A DNA stretch of 64,000 bases from contig JAVHJL010000005.1 in assembly GCA_036971715.1 (NCBI GenBank), positions 310,001-374,000 on the forward strand. Reading direction: 5' to 3'. Source of the stretch: Arthrobotrys musiformis. Taxonomy: Eukaryota > Ascomycota > Orbiliomycetes > Orbiliales > Orbiliaceae. Below, piece after piece: positions 10,917 to 20,696 of this stretch. The translations under genes and the position numbers were made by a program. The notes under the pieces were generated by a model. The model had not been told where the DNA came from. It saw only the letters and a program-made list of their open reading frames with translations, and did no database searches. Every line of letters begins with the position of its first letter. Positions within the stretch are counted from its first letter, which is position 1.

Positions 10917-13010
10917 CTAAGATGACTTAGGCTTCCTATCGAGCTCAAGTCCCTCGAACTTGACTTGATCCGCGATAACTTTTCCGGCACCACGCTGTCT
11001 CAACGCCTTGGCCTCCTCCCGGTCGAGTGCCTTTTGCAGTAGATTTGTAAAGTCGTGCTCTTGTTCGCCCAGAAGCTGTCCCTCCGCCCTGATCTTCTCT
11101 TGCTCAAGATTCCTAGCCGTCCTCTTCGCCGCCACCTTCGCCGCCAACCTCGCCTGCGCGGTGGCCTTCTTCTCTCTCCTACGGATCGACTTCTTCTGCC
11201 CGGGGGTTTTTGGGTCGGGTTTCGCCTCCCTCGATGGGTCCATGGCCCACTCCGGGTCTTCTTTTTCCTCTAGTGCTACTTTCATCGATTCTGGGGTTTG
11301 GAGGCGGATGATGTGGAGTTTGTTCTTGCCGACTTTTATGAGGAGGATGTTTTCGTCGATTAGGTCTTCCGGGGTTAATATTATTTTCTCGTCCGCGAGT
11401 TTGATTTGTCGGAGGTGGGGGCCGATGGATACGGCGCCGCTTTTGAGGAGGGTTCGGGCTTGGGAGTTGCTGGGTGAGACGCCGCCTGCTACTAGTGCTT
11501 TTTCGAGGGGGAGGCCCATTATTGATTCTGCCAGAACTGGTTCCCAGAAGGGACGGGGGCTGACGCCTTTGATGTCGGATTTGTCCAGGCCTGCTTGGAG
11601 TTTTAGTCGGCGTTGTTCGGCGCTGCCCGGTTCGTCGGAGCCGAAGAATATGGTTGTTGTTTCTATGCATTTATTTGCGATTGCGGCGCCGTGGAGGAGT
11701 GAGATCATTTCGTAGGCTAGTTTTTTCTGGGCGGGGCGTTTTTCGGGGGATTCTTTTTGTTGGTTGATGATTTCTGCGATCTCGGGGAGGGGGAGGAGGG
11801 TGAAGTATTTCAACCATTGTTCCATGACTTCGTCCGGGCGGTTTAGGAGGTATTGGTATAGTGCGAACGGGGGGGTTTTGTTGGGTGAGATCCAGATGTT
11901 ACCTGCTCCCGTGCTTTTTGAGAATTTCTCGCCGGATTGGGTGGTTAGGAGGGGTACGGTGAGGCCGTAGGGTTTTGTTATGGATTTTATGAGGGATGGG
12001 GTCGGTTGGTCGTCTATCCAGGCTGCTTCGTTTACCATTTTGTTTATCAGATCGCAGCCGGCGGTGATGTTGCCCCATTGGTCCGATCCACCGATTTGTA
12101 GCCTCACGCCGAGGTTGGAGAATAAATGCCAGTAATCCATCGCTTGGATTAATTGGTAGGAGAATTCGGAGTAGGATAGGCCTTCCGGGGATTTCAGGCG
12201 TTCCGAGACGGATTTACGAAGCATCATTTCACCGATTCTGGAGCGGTGGCCGGCGATTTGCATGAAGTCTATTATTCCGACGTTTCGGTGCCATTGGAGG
12301 TTTGAGGTTATGTGTCTTCTTCCGATCTTTTTCTCTTCGTAGCCGCGCTGGCGGGCGTGCATGGTGACGTTTTTGAGGAGGGTGGAGAGTTGGGTTGTGA
12401 TTGAGGTTCCGTGGGAGAAGGTGCGTTCTCCGAGGTCTCGGTCTCGCATGCCTGTGCGTTCGGTTAGACGGCCTGAGGGGTCGCCGATGCGGGCGGTGGC
12501 GATGCCGACGAGGAGGGTGGTGCGGTGGCCGTGGAGGAGGCAGTGGATTATGGGCATTAGGACCATCAGGTGGCCGATATGGAGAGAGGAGCCGGTGGCG
12601 TCGGCGCCGGCGTAGATGTGGATTACTGTGCTGTCTGTTAGGTTTGTGAATTCCTCCCGGTTTCTGCGGTCAATCGATTGATTAGATACTGGAATAATAT
12701 AGTTATAGTAAGGGGGGGGAGGGGGGTACCCGTGAAATTGTCCCAAGAACCCACGTTCTTCAAGAACGTTGAGGAGACCCGGTGTGGGGTGGGTGATGTT
12801 CTTCATGTCGCCTATGCCCTGGTTTATGAACTTGGCCATGCAGTCCTTTGCAAAATTCTTGCGAATGGCGCAGTCGCCTGTATTGACGTTTGTACGGCAT
12901 TGCTGCTGGTTCCGTGGGTGGTGGCGGTTGTAGATGTGGGGGGTGGTCCGGAGCTGGTGCCGGAGGAAGACGAGGGCGTTTCGGAACCGGGCTGTGTTTT
13001 TTGGATCCAT
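10917..13010 (-). CDS. msy1: Mitochondrial tyrosyl-tRNA synthetase
   Basis: Class I aminoacyl-tRNA synthetase charging mitochondrial tRNA-Tyr. Two exons (12730-13010 and 10917-12663, minus strand) flank a 66-bp intron (12664-12729) with GTACCC donor, CTAATC branch and GCAG acceptor; the intron is a multiple of three and has no stop. The spliced protein is 675 residues. Family marks: YAGADATG then HIGHL near residues 122-126, TARIGDPSGR, IGGSDQWGNITAG, and the KMSKS loop as KFSKS near 340. The N-terminal ~95 residues are basic and contain several His and Asn, consistent with a mitochondrial presequence plus linker. The C-terminus carries an S4-like region (GGVSPSNSQARTLLKSGAVS) and then a lysine- and arginine-rich tail of about 100 residues that bacterial homologues lack. 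Fungal mitochondrial TyrRS enzymes of the CYT-18 type also help group I introns splice; whether this one does cannot be read from sequence. Confidence 0.93.
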   Translation of the reverse strand: MDPKNTARFRNALVFLRHQLRTTPHIYNRHHPRNQQQCRTNVNTGDCAIRKNFAKDCMAKFINQGIGDMKNITHPTPGLLNVLEERGFLGQFHGYPPPPPYYNYIIPVSNQSIDRRNREEFTNLTDSTVIHIYAGADATGSSLHIGHLMVLMPIIHCLLHGHRTTLLVGIATARIGDPSGRLTERTGMRDRDLGERTFSHGTSITTQLSTLLKNVTMHARQRGYEEKKIGRRHITSNLQWHRNVGIIDFMQIAGHRSRIGEMMLRKSVSERLKSPEGLSYSEFSYQLIQAMDYWHLFSNLGVRLQIGGSDQWGNITAGCDLINKMVNEAAWIDDQPTPSLIKSITKPYGLTVPLLTTQSGEKFSKSTGAGNIWISPNKTPPFALYQYLLNRPDEVMEQWLKYFTLLPLPEIAEIINQQKESPEKRPAQKKLAYEMISLLHGAAIANKCIETTTIFFGSDEPGSAEQRRLKLQAGLDKSDIKGVSPRPFWEPVLAESIMGLPLEKALVAGGVSPSNSQARTLLKSGAVSIGPHLRQIKLADEKIILTPEDLIDENILLIKVGKNKLHIIRLQTPESMKVALEEKEDPEWAMDPSREAKPDPKTPGQKKSIRRREKKATAQARLAAKVAAKRTARNLEQEKIRAEGQLLGEQEHDFTNLLQKALDREEAKALRQRGAGKVIADQVKFEGLELDRKPKSS

Positions 13011-14118
13011 CTTTAAAGAGTCTATTATATTGAGCAGAGGAGAATCCCTCTGGCTCGTAGATTGGGGGGTTTATGCTTTGGGTACTGGCATTGTGGGGTA
13101 TATATGGATTGCAGATAGTGGATATGGGTAGAAGGTCTTTTAATGAAGTTTCAAAATTTTGAATCTCGAAAGGCCGAAATAGGAATGGAAAAATGTGTTG
13201 TGGTGTGTTGGTGAGGTTGAAGACTAAGCGAGGCGCTAGTCCTGATTGGGTATCGTGTTGTTTTCTTTTGTTTACAAAAATCCAAAAAGTCGCGCGAAAA
13301 AAAGACAACACAGAAAAGACGTTGCTGTGCTATTGACCCACCAACTGCCGCCTTCTATCAACATTCGACTTCCATCTTCCATCTCTCCTTGTCACCACCA
13401 TCAACATCAACCAACCATCAACCACCACCCTTGCTGTTCGTACCGTCACCCCGGACATTGCATATCGTCATCGCCAGAATCATCATCAGAAGAATATCTC
13501 GGACTTGTCTGCTGTATTCTTTTATCTGTTTTCTATCATAGTGGTTGTTTAGGTGCCTTCACGACTGTTGTTTAACCATTGACGAAGGGAGCTGGTCAAC
13601 AACCCCTCTATCAAAAATCACGTTGCTGGCATCACTACTTCTTGCCCCTCTTGATACCAACCAACCTTCCGACCAACAACAACCTCTTCTCATCAAAACA
13701 TCATCGTCACGAACGACTTCTTTCCACCATCAATTGGCAACGTCTTTCTACCTCACCAGACACTCGCCAATCGTCTTGATATCATCTCGCCTTCTTGATA
13801 TCCATCATCGCTGAACGTCCTTGGTCATCGTCTTTACCTCCCGAGACCAACCTTTCTTCTACAGAAGTCGCGTCTAACTTCTAACCAACCATCCTCTTTG
13901 CCATCGTCTGTCTTCTCGACATCTCATCGACAATCGCAAAGAATCTTCTCTCAAACGTCTGAACGTGCTTGACTCGACAATTCCTTCATCTTCTTTCCGA
14001 AGGTAGCTTGCTTGTTTCACCAACCCGTCTCTCGAGGTCAATTGGTAAACAACACCCCAATCAACACGTCCTACGTCGCCCGGTCCATCTTTGGACCATC
14101 TTCACATAAAATCACACA
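13011..14118. promoter_or_regulatory. Divergent intergenic region between tyrosyl-tRNA synthetase and kinesin-5, with C/T-rich leader
   Basis: Start codons of the two flanking genes face away from each other across about 1.1 kb. From about 13320 to 14118 the plus strand is strongly enriched in C, T and A with many CATC and CAAC words. This is typical of a long fungal 5' leader, here for the kinesin. Short upstream ATG frames occur in it. No other gene seen. Confidence 0.45.
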
Positions 14119-17100
14119 ATGAGCTCTAGACAAGGGGCACGTGGCGGTCCGAGTCGCAAACCGAATGTCCCAACGAGGGGTTCTAACAACAACAACAACA
14201 ACAACAACAACAACTCCCACAACCGTCCTGCATCTCGCACAGGCAATGCTTCGTCGTCGTCACGACTAGCCTACATGAACCCAGCCGTACAGGCGATCGC
14301 TCGTCCCGGATCCCCCACAGAGTCGATAGCAACGGCTCGGACAAGAAATCCAGAAACCCGCCGTTCGCCGGATGAAACGAATGTTCAGGTAGTCGTCCGT
14401 TGCAGAGGTAGAAATGACAGAGAAATCCAGGAGAACAGCGCAGTCATCCTTTCGACGCCCGGTGGACCCCGTGGTAACGAAGTGTTGGTTTCGATGGGTC
14501 CCATGAGTTTGTCCAACAAGACATACATGTTCGACCGCGTTTTCGGCCCGGAAGCAGATCAAAGCATGATCTATGACGATGTCGTTGCGCCAATCCTCGA
14601 GGAAGTGCTCGCAGGGTTCAATTGCACTATCTTTGCCTACGGACAAACAGGGACAGGGAAGACTTATACCATGACCGGAGATATGAAGCCTTACTTTGAC
14701 ACATATTCCGATGGAGCCGGTATCATCCCTCGTGCGCTGCACAATTTATTCACACAGTTGGATGCCGATGGAAGTGAGCATATCGTCAAGTGTTCGTTCA
14801 TTGAACTCTACAATGAAGAACTCAGGGATCTTTTGTCGGTTGACGATACTATCAAGCTCAAGATGTTTGAGGATTCTTCCAAGAAAGGCGGAGTGGTTAT
14901 TAATGGTATGGAGGAGAGGTATGCGAAGAACGCCTCGGATGGCGTTAGTTTACTCCAGGAGGGAAGCAAGAAGAGACAGGTCGCCGCGACAAAGTGCAAT
15001 GACTTGAGCAGTCGTAGTCATACTGTGTTTACGATTATCGTTCAAGTTAAGGATACTGGACCTGATGGAGAGGAGTATATGAGGACCGGGAAGTTGAACC
15101 TTGTGGATTTGGCGGGTTCCGAGAGCGTTGGGAGGTCCGGGGCGGAGAACAAGCGGGCTAAAGAGGCCGGGATGATCAATCAGAGTTTGCTGAGTTTGGG
15201 AAGGGTTATCACAGCGCTTGTTGAGAAGAATAACTATATTCCGTACAGAGAGTCAAAGCTCACTCGCCTGCTACAAGATTCCCTCGGTGGTCGTACGAAG
15301 ACGTGCATAATCGCCACGGTCTCGCCGGCTAAGGTTAATCTTGAAGAGACGATATCGACTTTGAACTACGCCGCGACTGCGAAGAATATCGAGAACAAGC
15401 CTCAGCTGAACCAGTTGATGACAAAGCGCGCCGTCATCAAGGAATACATCACGGAGATCGAGCGACTGAAGGCCGATCTGAATGCCACCAGACAGAAGCA
15501 CGGAGTTTACATGTCGGAGGAGCATTTCCAGCAGCTGAACCGGGAGAACGATACCAGGAAGACCCTGGTGGAGGAGCACGAGAGGAAGATCGCAGTCCTT
15601 GAGCAGCAGTTGCGAACTGCACGGGAAAACCTGGAGAAGAATCTCAAGTCCTTTACGGACTTGAAGAAGGACTACGAAAGCCAGACGGTGTCGTTGGAGG
15701 AGACCAGGGAGGCTCTGTTTAGCACGGAGACCTCCCTGGTTCTCGCCACGCAGGAGCTCTCGGACGAGCAACTGATCACCAAGGCGTACAAGCTAACGGA
15801 GGGGCAACTAACCACGAGGGCCGGCGAGCTCATCTCCGTTGCCTCCGCGGCCGTTCGCGATGTAGAAGGGCTACACGCGAAGGTCGGGAGGCAGGAGGAG
15901 CTCCAGGAGCAAAACCGGGCAACGTGGGACTATACCAGGCAGCAAACCTTCGACATCACGAGCCTGGTGGAGGGGGAGATCAAGAAGTTCATCCAGGAGC
16001 AAGGGAGGCTCCAGGATGGGGTGGCGGCTCGGATGGATTCGTTCATCCAGCTGCAGACGGACAAGCTCGCGAAGGCTTACTCAAGCCTCGATGAGGGGCT
16101 TGAGAAGCTGGAGGTTGCCAGGACATCGGCAACAGGAACCGCCCGCGAGGCCGCGGACGAGATGAATCTCGTCCTGGAGGAGATCAAGGTCCTTCGGGAC
16201 GATGTCAAGGTGAAGGTCGGGGAGGGCATGCGTAGCATGTCCTCCGCCGCGGAGAAGATCGCGGGGGACGTGGTCCGGGAGTTGGAGGGGTTCAAGGAGG
16301 AGATGCGCTCCTCCTACATCGGCCTTGGAAGGGATTTCAAGGCGATGTTCGACGCGTGCAGCAAGCACTTGGCTGCACAGACCCAGAGGGCCAACGACCT
16401 TAAGTTGGACCTCGAGGCTGCCAACAAGGCAGCCGTCGCCGCCCAGAATTCGGCCTCGGATTCTATCGCCGCCGTCCTGGCCGAGGAGAGCCAGAAAGCT
16501 GCCCAGGAGAGGCAGCAGCTCCTCGCCCAGATCACCCAACTCGTCGCCACCAACGCCCTGGAGCAGGACCGGCGGCTCGCCCAGAAGATGGGTTCTGTCC
16601 AGACTGGACTTACGGTTCTTAGCGACCGTTTGTCGTCTGCGACGAACACCATCGGCTCTGGGATGAGCCAATGGTCGGAGGCGGAGGAGAGCTTCAAGCA
16701 GGGGCTCTCCGTCACCCGCGACGGAATTAAGAAGAGGTTGCAGGGAGACGCCCTTGCTGCTGAGGGCAAGGCCAGCAGCATCCAGCACACCGCCAACAGC
16801 ATCCACGCGGAGACCATCCAGCTGGTCAATTCGCAGATGCAATCCGTCGCCGTCAACATGCAGACGCTCGACGAGTTTGTCACCCGGGCCCGAGAGCATA
16901 ACGAACGACACCACCGCGTCAAGGTGGCCAGTCTCGATTCCGTGGCCGAACAGGTCAAGTCTTCGACTTCGACCGTTCGTTACAACATTGACGACGTCAA
17001 GCAGGCGGTTGAGGATATTGGGGCCGATGTTTCGGCCGCCACCGTCAAGGCGAAGAATGCGCTCGATCCCTTCGACGTCCATAGTGCGAGGTTGTTGGCC

Positions 17101-17877
17101 GGGCTCCGAGGCCAGACGGAGATGGCGATTTACAGAGATTACGTCCCGACGCAGTCGAGCCCTAAGAAGAGGGCGTACCCGTTCGACGAGGAGATCCCCA
17201 AGACTGCCACGCGAGAGCAGATCTTGACCGCGGCACCGCAGAGGAATGCGATTAGAGATGTTACCCCTGAGGCACAGACCGCTACCAATGCCGGTGAGAT
17301 GACAGTTGGTCGCAACAACGGGGATAGAGTCCCGTTGGCAGACCTGGGCATCGATCCCAACGTTGCTGTTTTGTCACTAGCGATTACCGGGGATAAGAAG
17401 AAGAAGGCTGCGAAGACGATGGTTAAGAGGGATGAGCCTGAGGAAGAGGAGGAGATTGACGATGTTGACATGATTCAGATGTCTGTCAAGAAGGGGAAGA
17501 AGAAGGTTGAAGCCAACGAGCCCCCCGCTACAGTCGAGAAGTCTGTTAGGAAGGGTCGGAAGCAGAAGCAGGAGACTGAAGATGTCGATGCAGCTGAGAC
17601 GATGTCACCGATCAAGAAGACCGCCGCTGCTATCCCCAGACCGTCGTCACCGAAGAAGAAGGAGAAAGTTGTGAGCGAACCACCGGCTTTGGAGGGAGTG
17701 ATGAGCCCGCCACCTGCGAAACGAGCGAAGACTAGCAAGATTGGATTACCTGTGCCACAAGGTGGGAGGAGGGGTAGCCCCACTGCCTCCGCCGCTGCTG
17801 CAAAACAAGGTTCTCAGATTCCGTCTGCTCCTGGTAGTGCTAGGAAGTCTAAGAGAGGGAGACCGCAGTCAGGTTGA
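14119..17877 (+). CDS. bimC: Kinesin-5 (BimC/Cut7/Eg5-type) spindle motor
   Basis: Plus-end-directed tetrameric motor that slides antiparallel microtubules apart during spindle assembly. A single uninterrupted frame gives 1252 residues, normal for the family. The N-terminal ~85 residues are disordered and include about ten Asn encoded by an AAC repeat. The motor domain runs ~86-445: P-loop GQTGTGKT at 175-182, switch I SSRSH, switch II DLAGSE at 330-335. The neck KRAVIKEYITEIERLKADL is typical of kinesin-5. A long coiled-coil stalk follows. The tail holds a BimC-box-like segment (YVPTQSSPKKRAYPF) in which the expected CDK-site Thr-Pro reads Ser1014-Pro, still a plausible S-P-x-K site. After it comes a ~230-residue basic and acidic tail with nuclear-localisation-like lysine clusters. 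Absence of introns is notable, because neighbouring genes have them. Confidence 0.95.
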   Translation: MSSRQGARGGPSRKPNVPTRGSNNNNNNNNNNSHNRPASRTGNASSSSRLAYMNPAVQAIARPGSPTESIATARTRNPETRRSPDETNVQVVVRCRGRNDREIQENSAVILSTPGGPRGNEVLVSMGPMSLSNKTYMFDRVFGPEADQSMIYDDVVAPILEEVLAGFNCTIFAYGQTGTGKTYTMTGDMKPYFDTYSDGAGIIPRALHNLFTQLDADGSEHIVKCSFIELYNEELRDLLSVDDTIKLKMFEDSSKKGGVVINGMEERYAKNASDGVSLLQEGSKKRQVAATKCNDLSSRSHTVFTIIVQVKDTGPDGEEYMRTGKLNLVDLAGSESVGRSGAENKRAKEAGMINQSLLSLGRVITALVEKNNYIPYRESKLTRLLQDSLGGRTKTCIIATVSPAKVNLEETISTLNYAATAKNIENKPQLNQLMTKRAVIKEYITEIERLKADLNATRQKHGVYMSEEHFQQLNRENDTRKTLVEEHERKIAVLEQQLRTARENLEKNLKSFTDLKKDYESQTVSLEETREALFSTETSLVLATQELSDEQLITKAYKLTEGQLTTRAGELISVASAAVRDVEGLHAKVGRQEELQEQNRATWDYTRQQTFDITSLVEGEIKKFIQEQGRLQDGVAARMDSFIQLQTDKLAKAYSSLDEGLEKLEVARTSATGTAREAADEMNLVLEEIKVLRDDVKVKVGEGMRSMSSAAEKIAGDVVRELEGFKEEMRSSYIGLGRDFKAMFDACSKHLAAQTQRANDLKLDLEAANKAAVAAQNSASDSIAAVLAEESQKAAQERQQLLAQITQLVATNALEQDRRLAQKMGSVQTGLTVLSDRLSSATNTIGSGMSQWSEAEESFKQGLSVTRDGIKKRLQGDALAAEGKASSIQHTANSIHAETIQLVNSQMQSVAVNMQTLDEFVTRAREHNERHHRVKVASLDSVAEQVKSSTSTVRYNIDDVKQAVEDIGADVSAATVKAKNALDPFDVHSARLLAGLRGQTEMAIYRDYVPTQSSPKKRAYPFDEEIPKTATREQILTAAPQRNAIRDVTPEAQTATNAGEMTVGRNNGDRVPLADLGIDPNVAVLSLAITGDKKKKAAKTMVKRDEPEEEEEIDDVDMIQMSVKKGKKKVEANEPPATVEKSVRKGRKQKQETEDVDAAETMSPIKKTAAAIPRPSSPKKKEKVVSEPPALEGVMSPPPAKRAKTSKIGLPVPQGGRRGSPTASAAAAKQGSQIPSAPGSARKSKRGRPQSG

Positions 17878-18579
17878 TTTAATTTTCCGCAATCACTCGA
17901 CTATCCGTCATCCACGTCGCTCGACCATTCGATCTGTACGATAATTCGACCGTCTGGTTTTTTTTACGCACACACTTGATCAGGCGGGGAGGTGGTTCAC
18001 TATGATGGTGTTTTGTTTTACGTTTTACTGTTACATACGGTTGTTTTTGAGGTGAACTGTACCATAGGGCGTTTTCGTGGCGTATGGATATGGTATTTTT
18101 CTGTTTTTCGCTGTTTTTCTTTATTGTATAGAGGGCTTCTTTTACATACTGGAGTCACTTTTATTTTCGTTTTTTAATTACTGGTACAGCGACTGAAGCG
18201 GTTTATTAGGTTAGGAGTGGTGGATTTTACTTTTACTTGTAATATATGAGTGGGAGTGGTGGAAGGATGGATGCCGCTTAACCAGTTATTTCGCATGACT
18301 GGTTTCGCGTGCGCCGTTCTGTCCTGTTTTTTTTTTATCATTATTTACTTATTTAATGGATAGATGGGGGATATGAGCCGCTTGATTGGTTATTTATGAT
18401 AACTGGTTTCGTGGGCGCTGTCCTTCTTGTTTCTGTTCAAATTCTCCTCCGTTTTTCGTAAGCTTGATATGTGAATTCGTGATGTGCATTGTGCTTTGAA
18501 TGGCTAATTACATGTAAAACTTTTGGTCTGATCTGTGCTACCCCCCTTCGCTCGTAATATAAACAATTGAAAAATAAAT
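17878..18579. other. Convergent 3' region between kinesin-5 and sulfurtransferase genes
   Basis: T-rich on the plus strand, as expected for a 3' untranslated region. It contains the imperfect tandem duplication listed separately. No gene is supported. Confidence 0.5.
18260..18432. repeat. Imperfect tandem duplication, two copies about 102 bp apart
   Basis: Two segments, starting GCCGCTTAACCAGTTATTTC (near 18274) and GCCGCTTGATTGGTTATTTA (near 18376), stay alignable through ACTGGTTTCG and GCGC..TGTCC..TT. Both are preceded by GGATGG/GGATAGATGG-type sequence. They lie in the shared 3' region of two convergent genes. Confidence 0.7.
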
Positions 18580-19530
18580 TTAACCCTTTAGAATAAGCTC
18601 CTTATCAGCCCGTTGGGCCCATTCGGTCCAACTACCGTCGTAGACCCTTCTCTTTTCATTCTCCTTGAAACCAGCTTCTTCCAATGCCAGATCGATGACG
18701 GTGGCGGTGACACCGGTGCCGCAGGATGTGATCTTTGTTTTGCCGTCGTCGGTTACGCCGGCATCAGTTAGGATTTTCCTCAGCTCGGAGGGAGGGAGGA
18801 AGGCCTTTGCGGTCGGGGAGAGGAGGGAGATGAACGGGATGCTGAGGGAGCCTGGGATGTGGCCTGACGGAAGACCCGGACGGGGTTCTGGTGCTGCACC
18901 GGTGAAACGGGGGTTAGGTCTCGCATCCAGGATTTGGATATTTGGCGGTGCGGTTAGGTTCTCGCGTGCCAATGCCGTTACATCCTCGAATGAGATTACT
19001 CTTTCCAGATCCGCGGTTGCGGACGGGTACTCCTCCTCCGGCGATAACTGTCGATTTTGGTAGTCCTCCGCCCCTTCGGGACCTTTGGTCACATCGTAAC
19101 CCTCTTCAACGTAGATTTTGAAATTATTCAATACCGAAACGCCCTGGTGTCCCATAACCCTTGCCGTCCACGCCGCCCGCGGGGCCGCAAGAATGCCATC
19201 CTCGAATGAATCGTAAAAGACTAAATAATCCTCCCGTCGGATTTTTAACCGCCTCATCGCTTCTACGAAGGTTGATGCCGCGGGGAGCATATGTGGTAAA
19301 TCGCTGGTGAGGTCTTTGACGCCATCGATGTCGAAGAAGCGGGAGTGTGGGATTCGCAGTTGGTTATGTGATGCGAGACCCGTGCGTTTTTTGGGGTCGT
19401 TTGGGAGGAACCAGGTTGCGTTTATTGGGATTATTTGCGGGGTTGAGGAGAGGTAGGAGGGGTTCTTTGGGAGGAGGGATTTTAGGAGGGAGGGGGGGAG
19501 GAGACGGGGGAGAGTGTGCAGTGGTGGCAT
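18580..19530 (-). CDS. 3-mercaptopyruvate/thiosulfate sulfurtransferase (Tum1-like)
   Basis: A two-domain rhodanese-fold enzyme of 316 residues in one exon. It moves sulfur from mercaptopyruvate or thiosulfate to an acceptor. In yeast the homologue Tum1 feeds sulfur to tRNA thiolation; the same role here is an inference. The inactive N-terminal rhodanese domain covers about 30-160 (FDIDG, LVFYDS, AAWTARVMGHQGVSVLN). The catalytic domain covers about 180-316 (ILDARPNPRF, SGHIPGS). The active-site loop is CGTGVTA with Cys270; the Gly-Val-Thr form is closer to mercaptopyruvate sulfurtransferase than to classical rhodanese. The first ~30 residues are Leu-, Pro- and Lys-rich with few acids, compatible with mitochondrial import. 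It lies upstream of and in tandem with the RIF1 gene's 3' end. Confidence 0.92.
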   Translation of the reverse strand: MPPLHTLPRLLPPSLLKSLLPKNPSYLSSTPQIIPINATWFLPNDPKKRTGLASHNQLRIPHSRFFDIDGVKDLTSDLPHMLPAASTFVEAMRRLKIRREDYLVFYDSFEDGILAAPRAAWTARVMGHQGVSVLNNFKIYVEEGYDVTKGPEGAEDYQNRQLSPEEEYPSATADLERVISFEDVTALARENLTAPPNIQILDARPNPRFTGAAPEPRPGLPSGHIPGSLSIPFISLLSPTAKAFLPPSELRKILTDAGVTDDGKTKITSCGTGVTATVIDLALEEAGFKENEKRRVYDGSWTEWAQRADKELILKG

Positions 19531-20696
19531 TGTGTTCGATTGAGATGATGATGAGGAGGTGGTAATTGGTATTGTAAGATGGTTTACGGGATGGAGGGGG
19601 TGGAGGTTGTCTCGTAAACCAGAGCTGGCCGAAGGGTGGAGGTGAGCAGCCGTGACGAGACTGTCTTATATTCCACGAACCCCTGGCAGCCATGATCGGA
19701 TATGATGTGATAGTCTATTTTCGTGCCTGAGTTACCTAATACTTAGGTACTCTAAATTGGTCTCGTTCCCCAGCCTCACCCAGAAAACCATAAAGTCACC
19801 ATTCTCAAAATCTACTTCCGTACCAATTGGCCAATCTAATCGCTGTTTATATCCACCATTCGAGCTATCGATAGCTATAGCTATCCAAATCCCACCGTCC
19901 GAACCCGGAGAAAACACAGCTTATGACGACATCCCGGGGTGCCAATTCCTAATCGAATTCCAAAATGCGTTGTCGCGTGGGATCTGATGCGATTGACAGC
20001 CCCGTGTAACCGATCGGTTCCACAGCAACCCGGGTTAGTGTAGCGACCCACCGGCTCCCCGATCGTCTATACCACAAGCGCTCTAGCATCCACGCCAACC
20101 ACTGGCCGGGTAAACACCATCTCTCGCATTTCCGGATATGTTGTATGTTATTTACAGGCTAGCTGGCTAGCTAGCTGAGTCGGGAAGCTCCATCAACTGT
20201 ATCCTGCACGAAAAACAATAATGGGAAAAGTAAAGGGGGAAGAAAAAGTAGTATTAACAGTAGAATCGAAATGTATCTCGCCCCGAGCCCTAATTCCACC
20301 ATAAGAAAAAGAGTACGTACACATTAAACAATAATCGTCAGGACCACTAAACAGCTGCAGCTCGGACATAAATAGCTTCTTATCCAGTAAAAAAAAAAGC
20401 GAGAAGAGGGAAAAAGAAAGAAAGAAAAAAGCATTGAAAGTGAACCTTCGTCGTGCATACCCGCTTCTAAAATGCCTGCTCAATGCGAAAAGACAGAAAT
20501 AAAAAAAAGGGATCCCGCAAAACGCCATCGCATAATTCCCGAAAACGCCACGAAAATGCAATGAATTATATATAAAAAGAAGACGGATAGAAAGTAATTG
20601 GGTGGAAAGGGAAAGTAGGGTCGGTGGATAAGGTAAATATGTATAGTGTGAAGGAAGGAAGAAACAGGAACGAGAAAATGCAGGCCATCCGCAGAA
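19531..20696. other. Intergenic region between the sulfurtransferase start and the RIF1 stop
   Basis: No gene is supported. The region contains two copies of the dispersed CTGG-N4-CGAG motif (minus orientation, 19611-19622 and 19762-19773), the only two in the first 34 kb. The part near 20200-20690 is A-rich on the plus strand, matching a 3' untranslated region of the minus-strand RIF1 gene. Confidence 0.5.

Noticed and set aside
16081..17082. A 333-codon open frame on the minus strand inside the kinesin-5 gene
   Set aside because: It lies opposite the coiled-coil region of a certain gene; GC-biased codons commonly open the antisense frame. No domain is visible.
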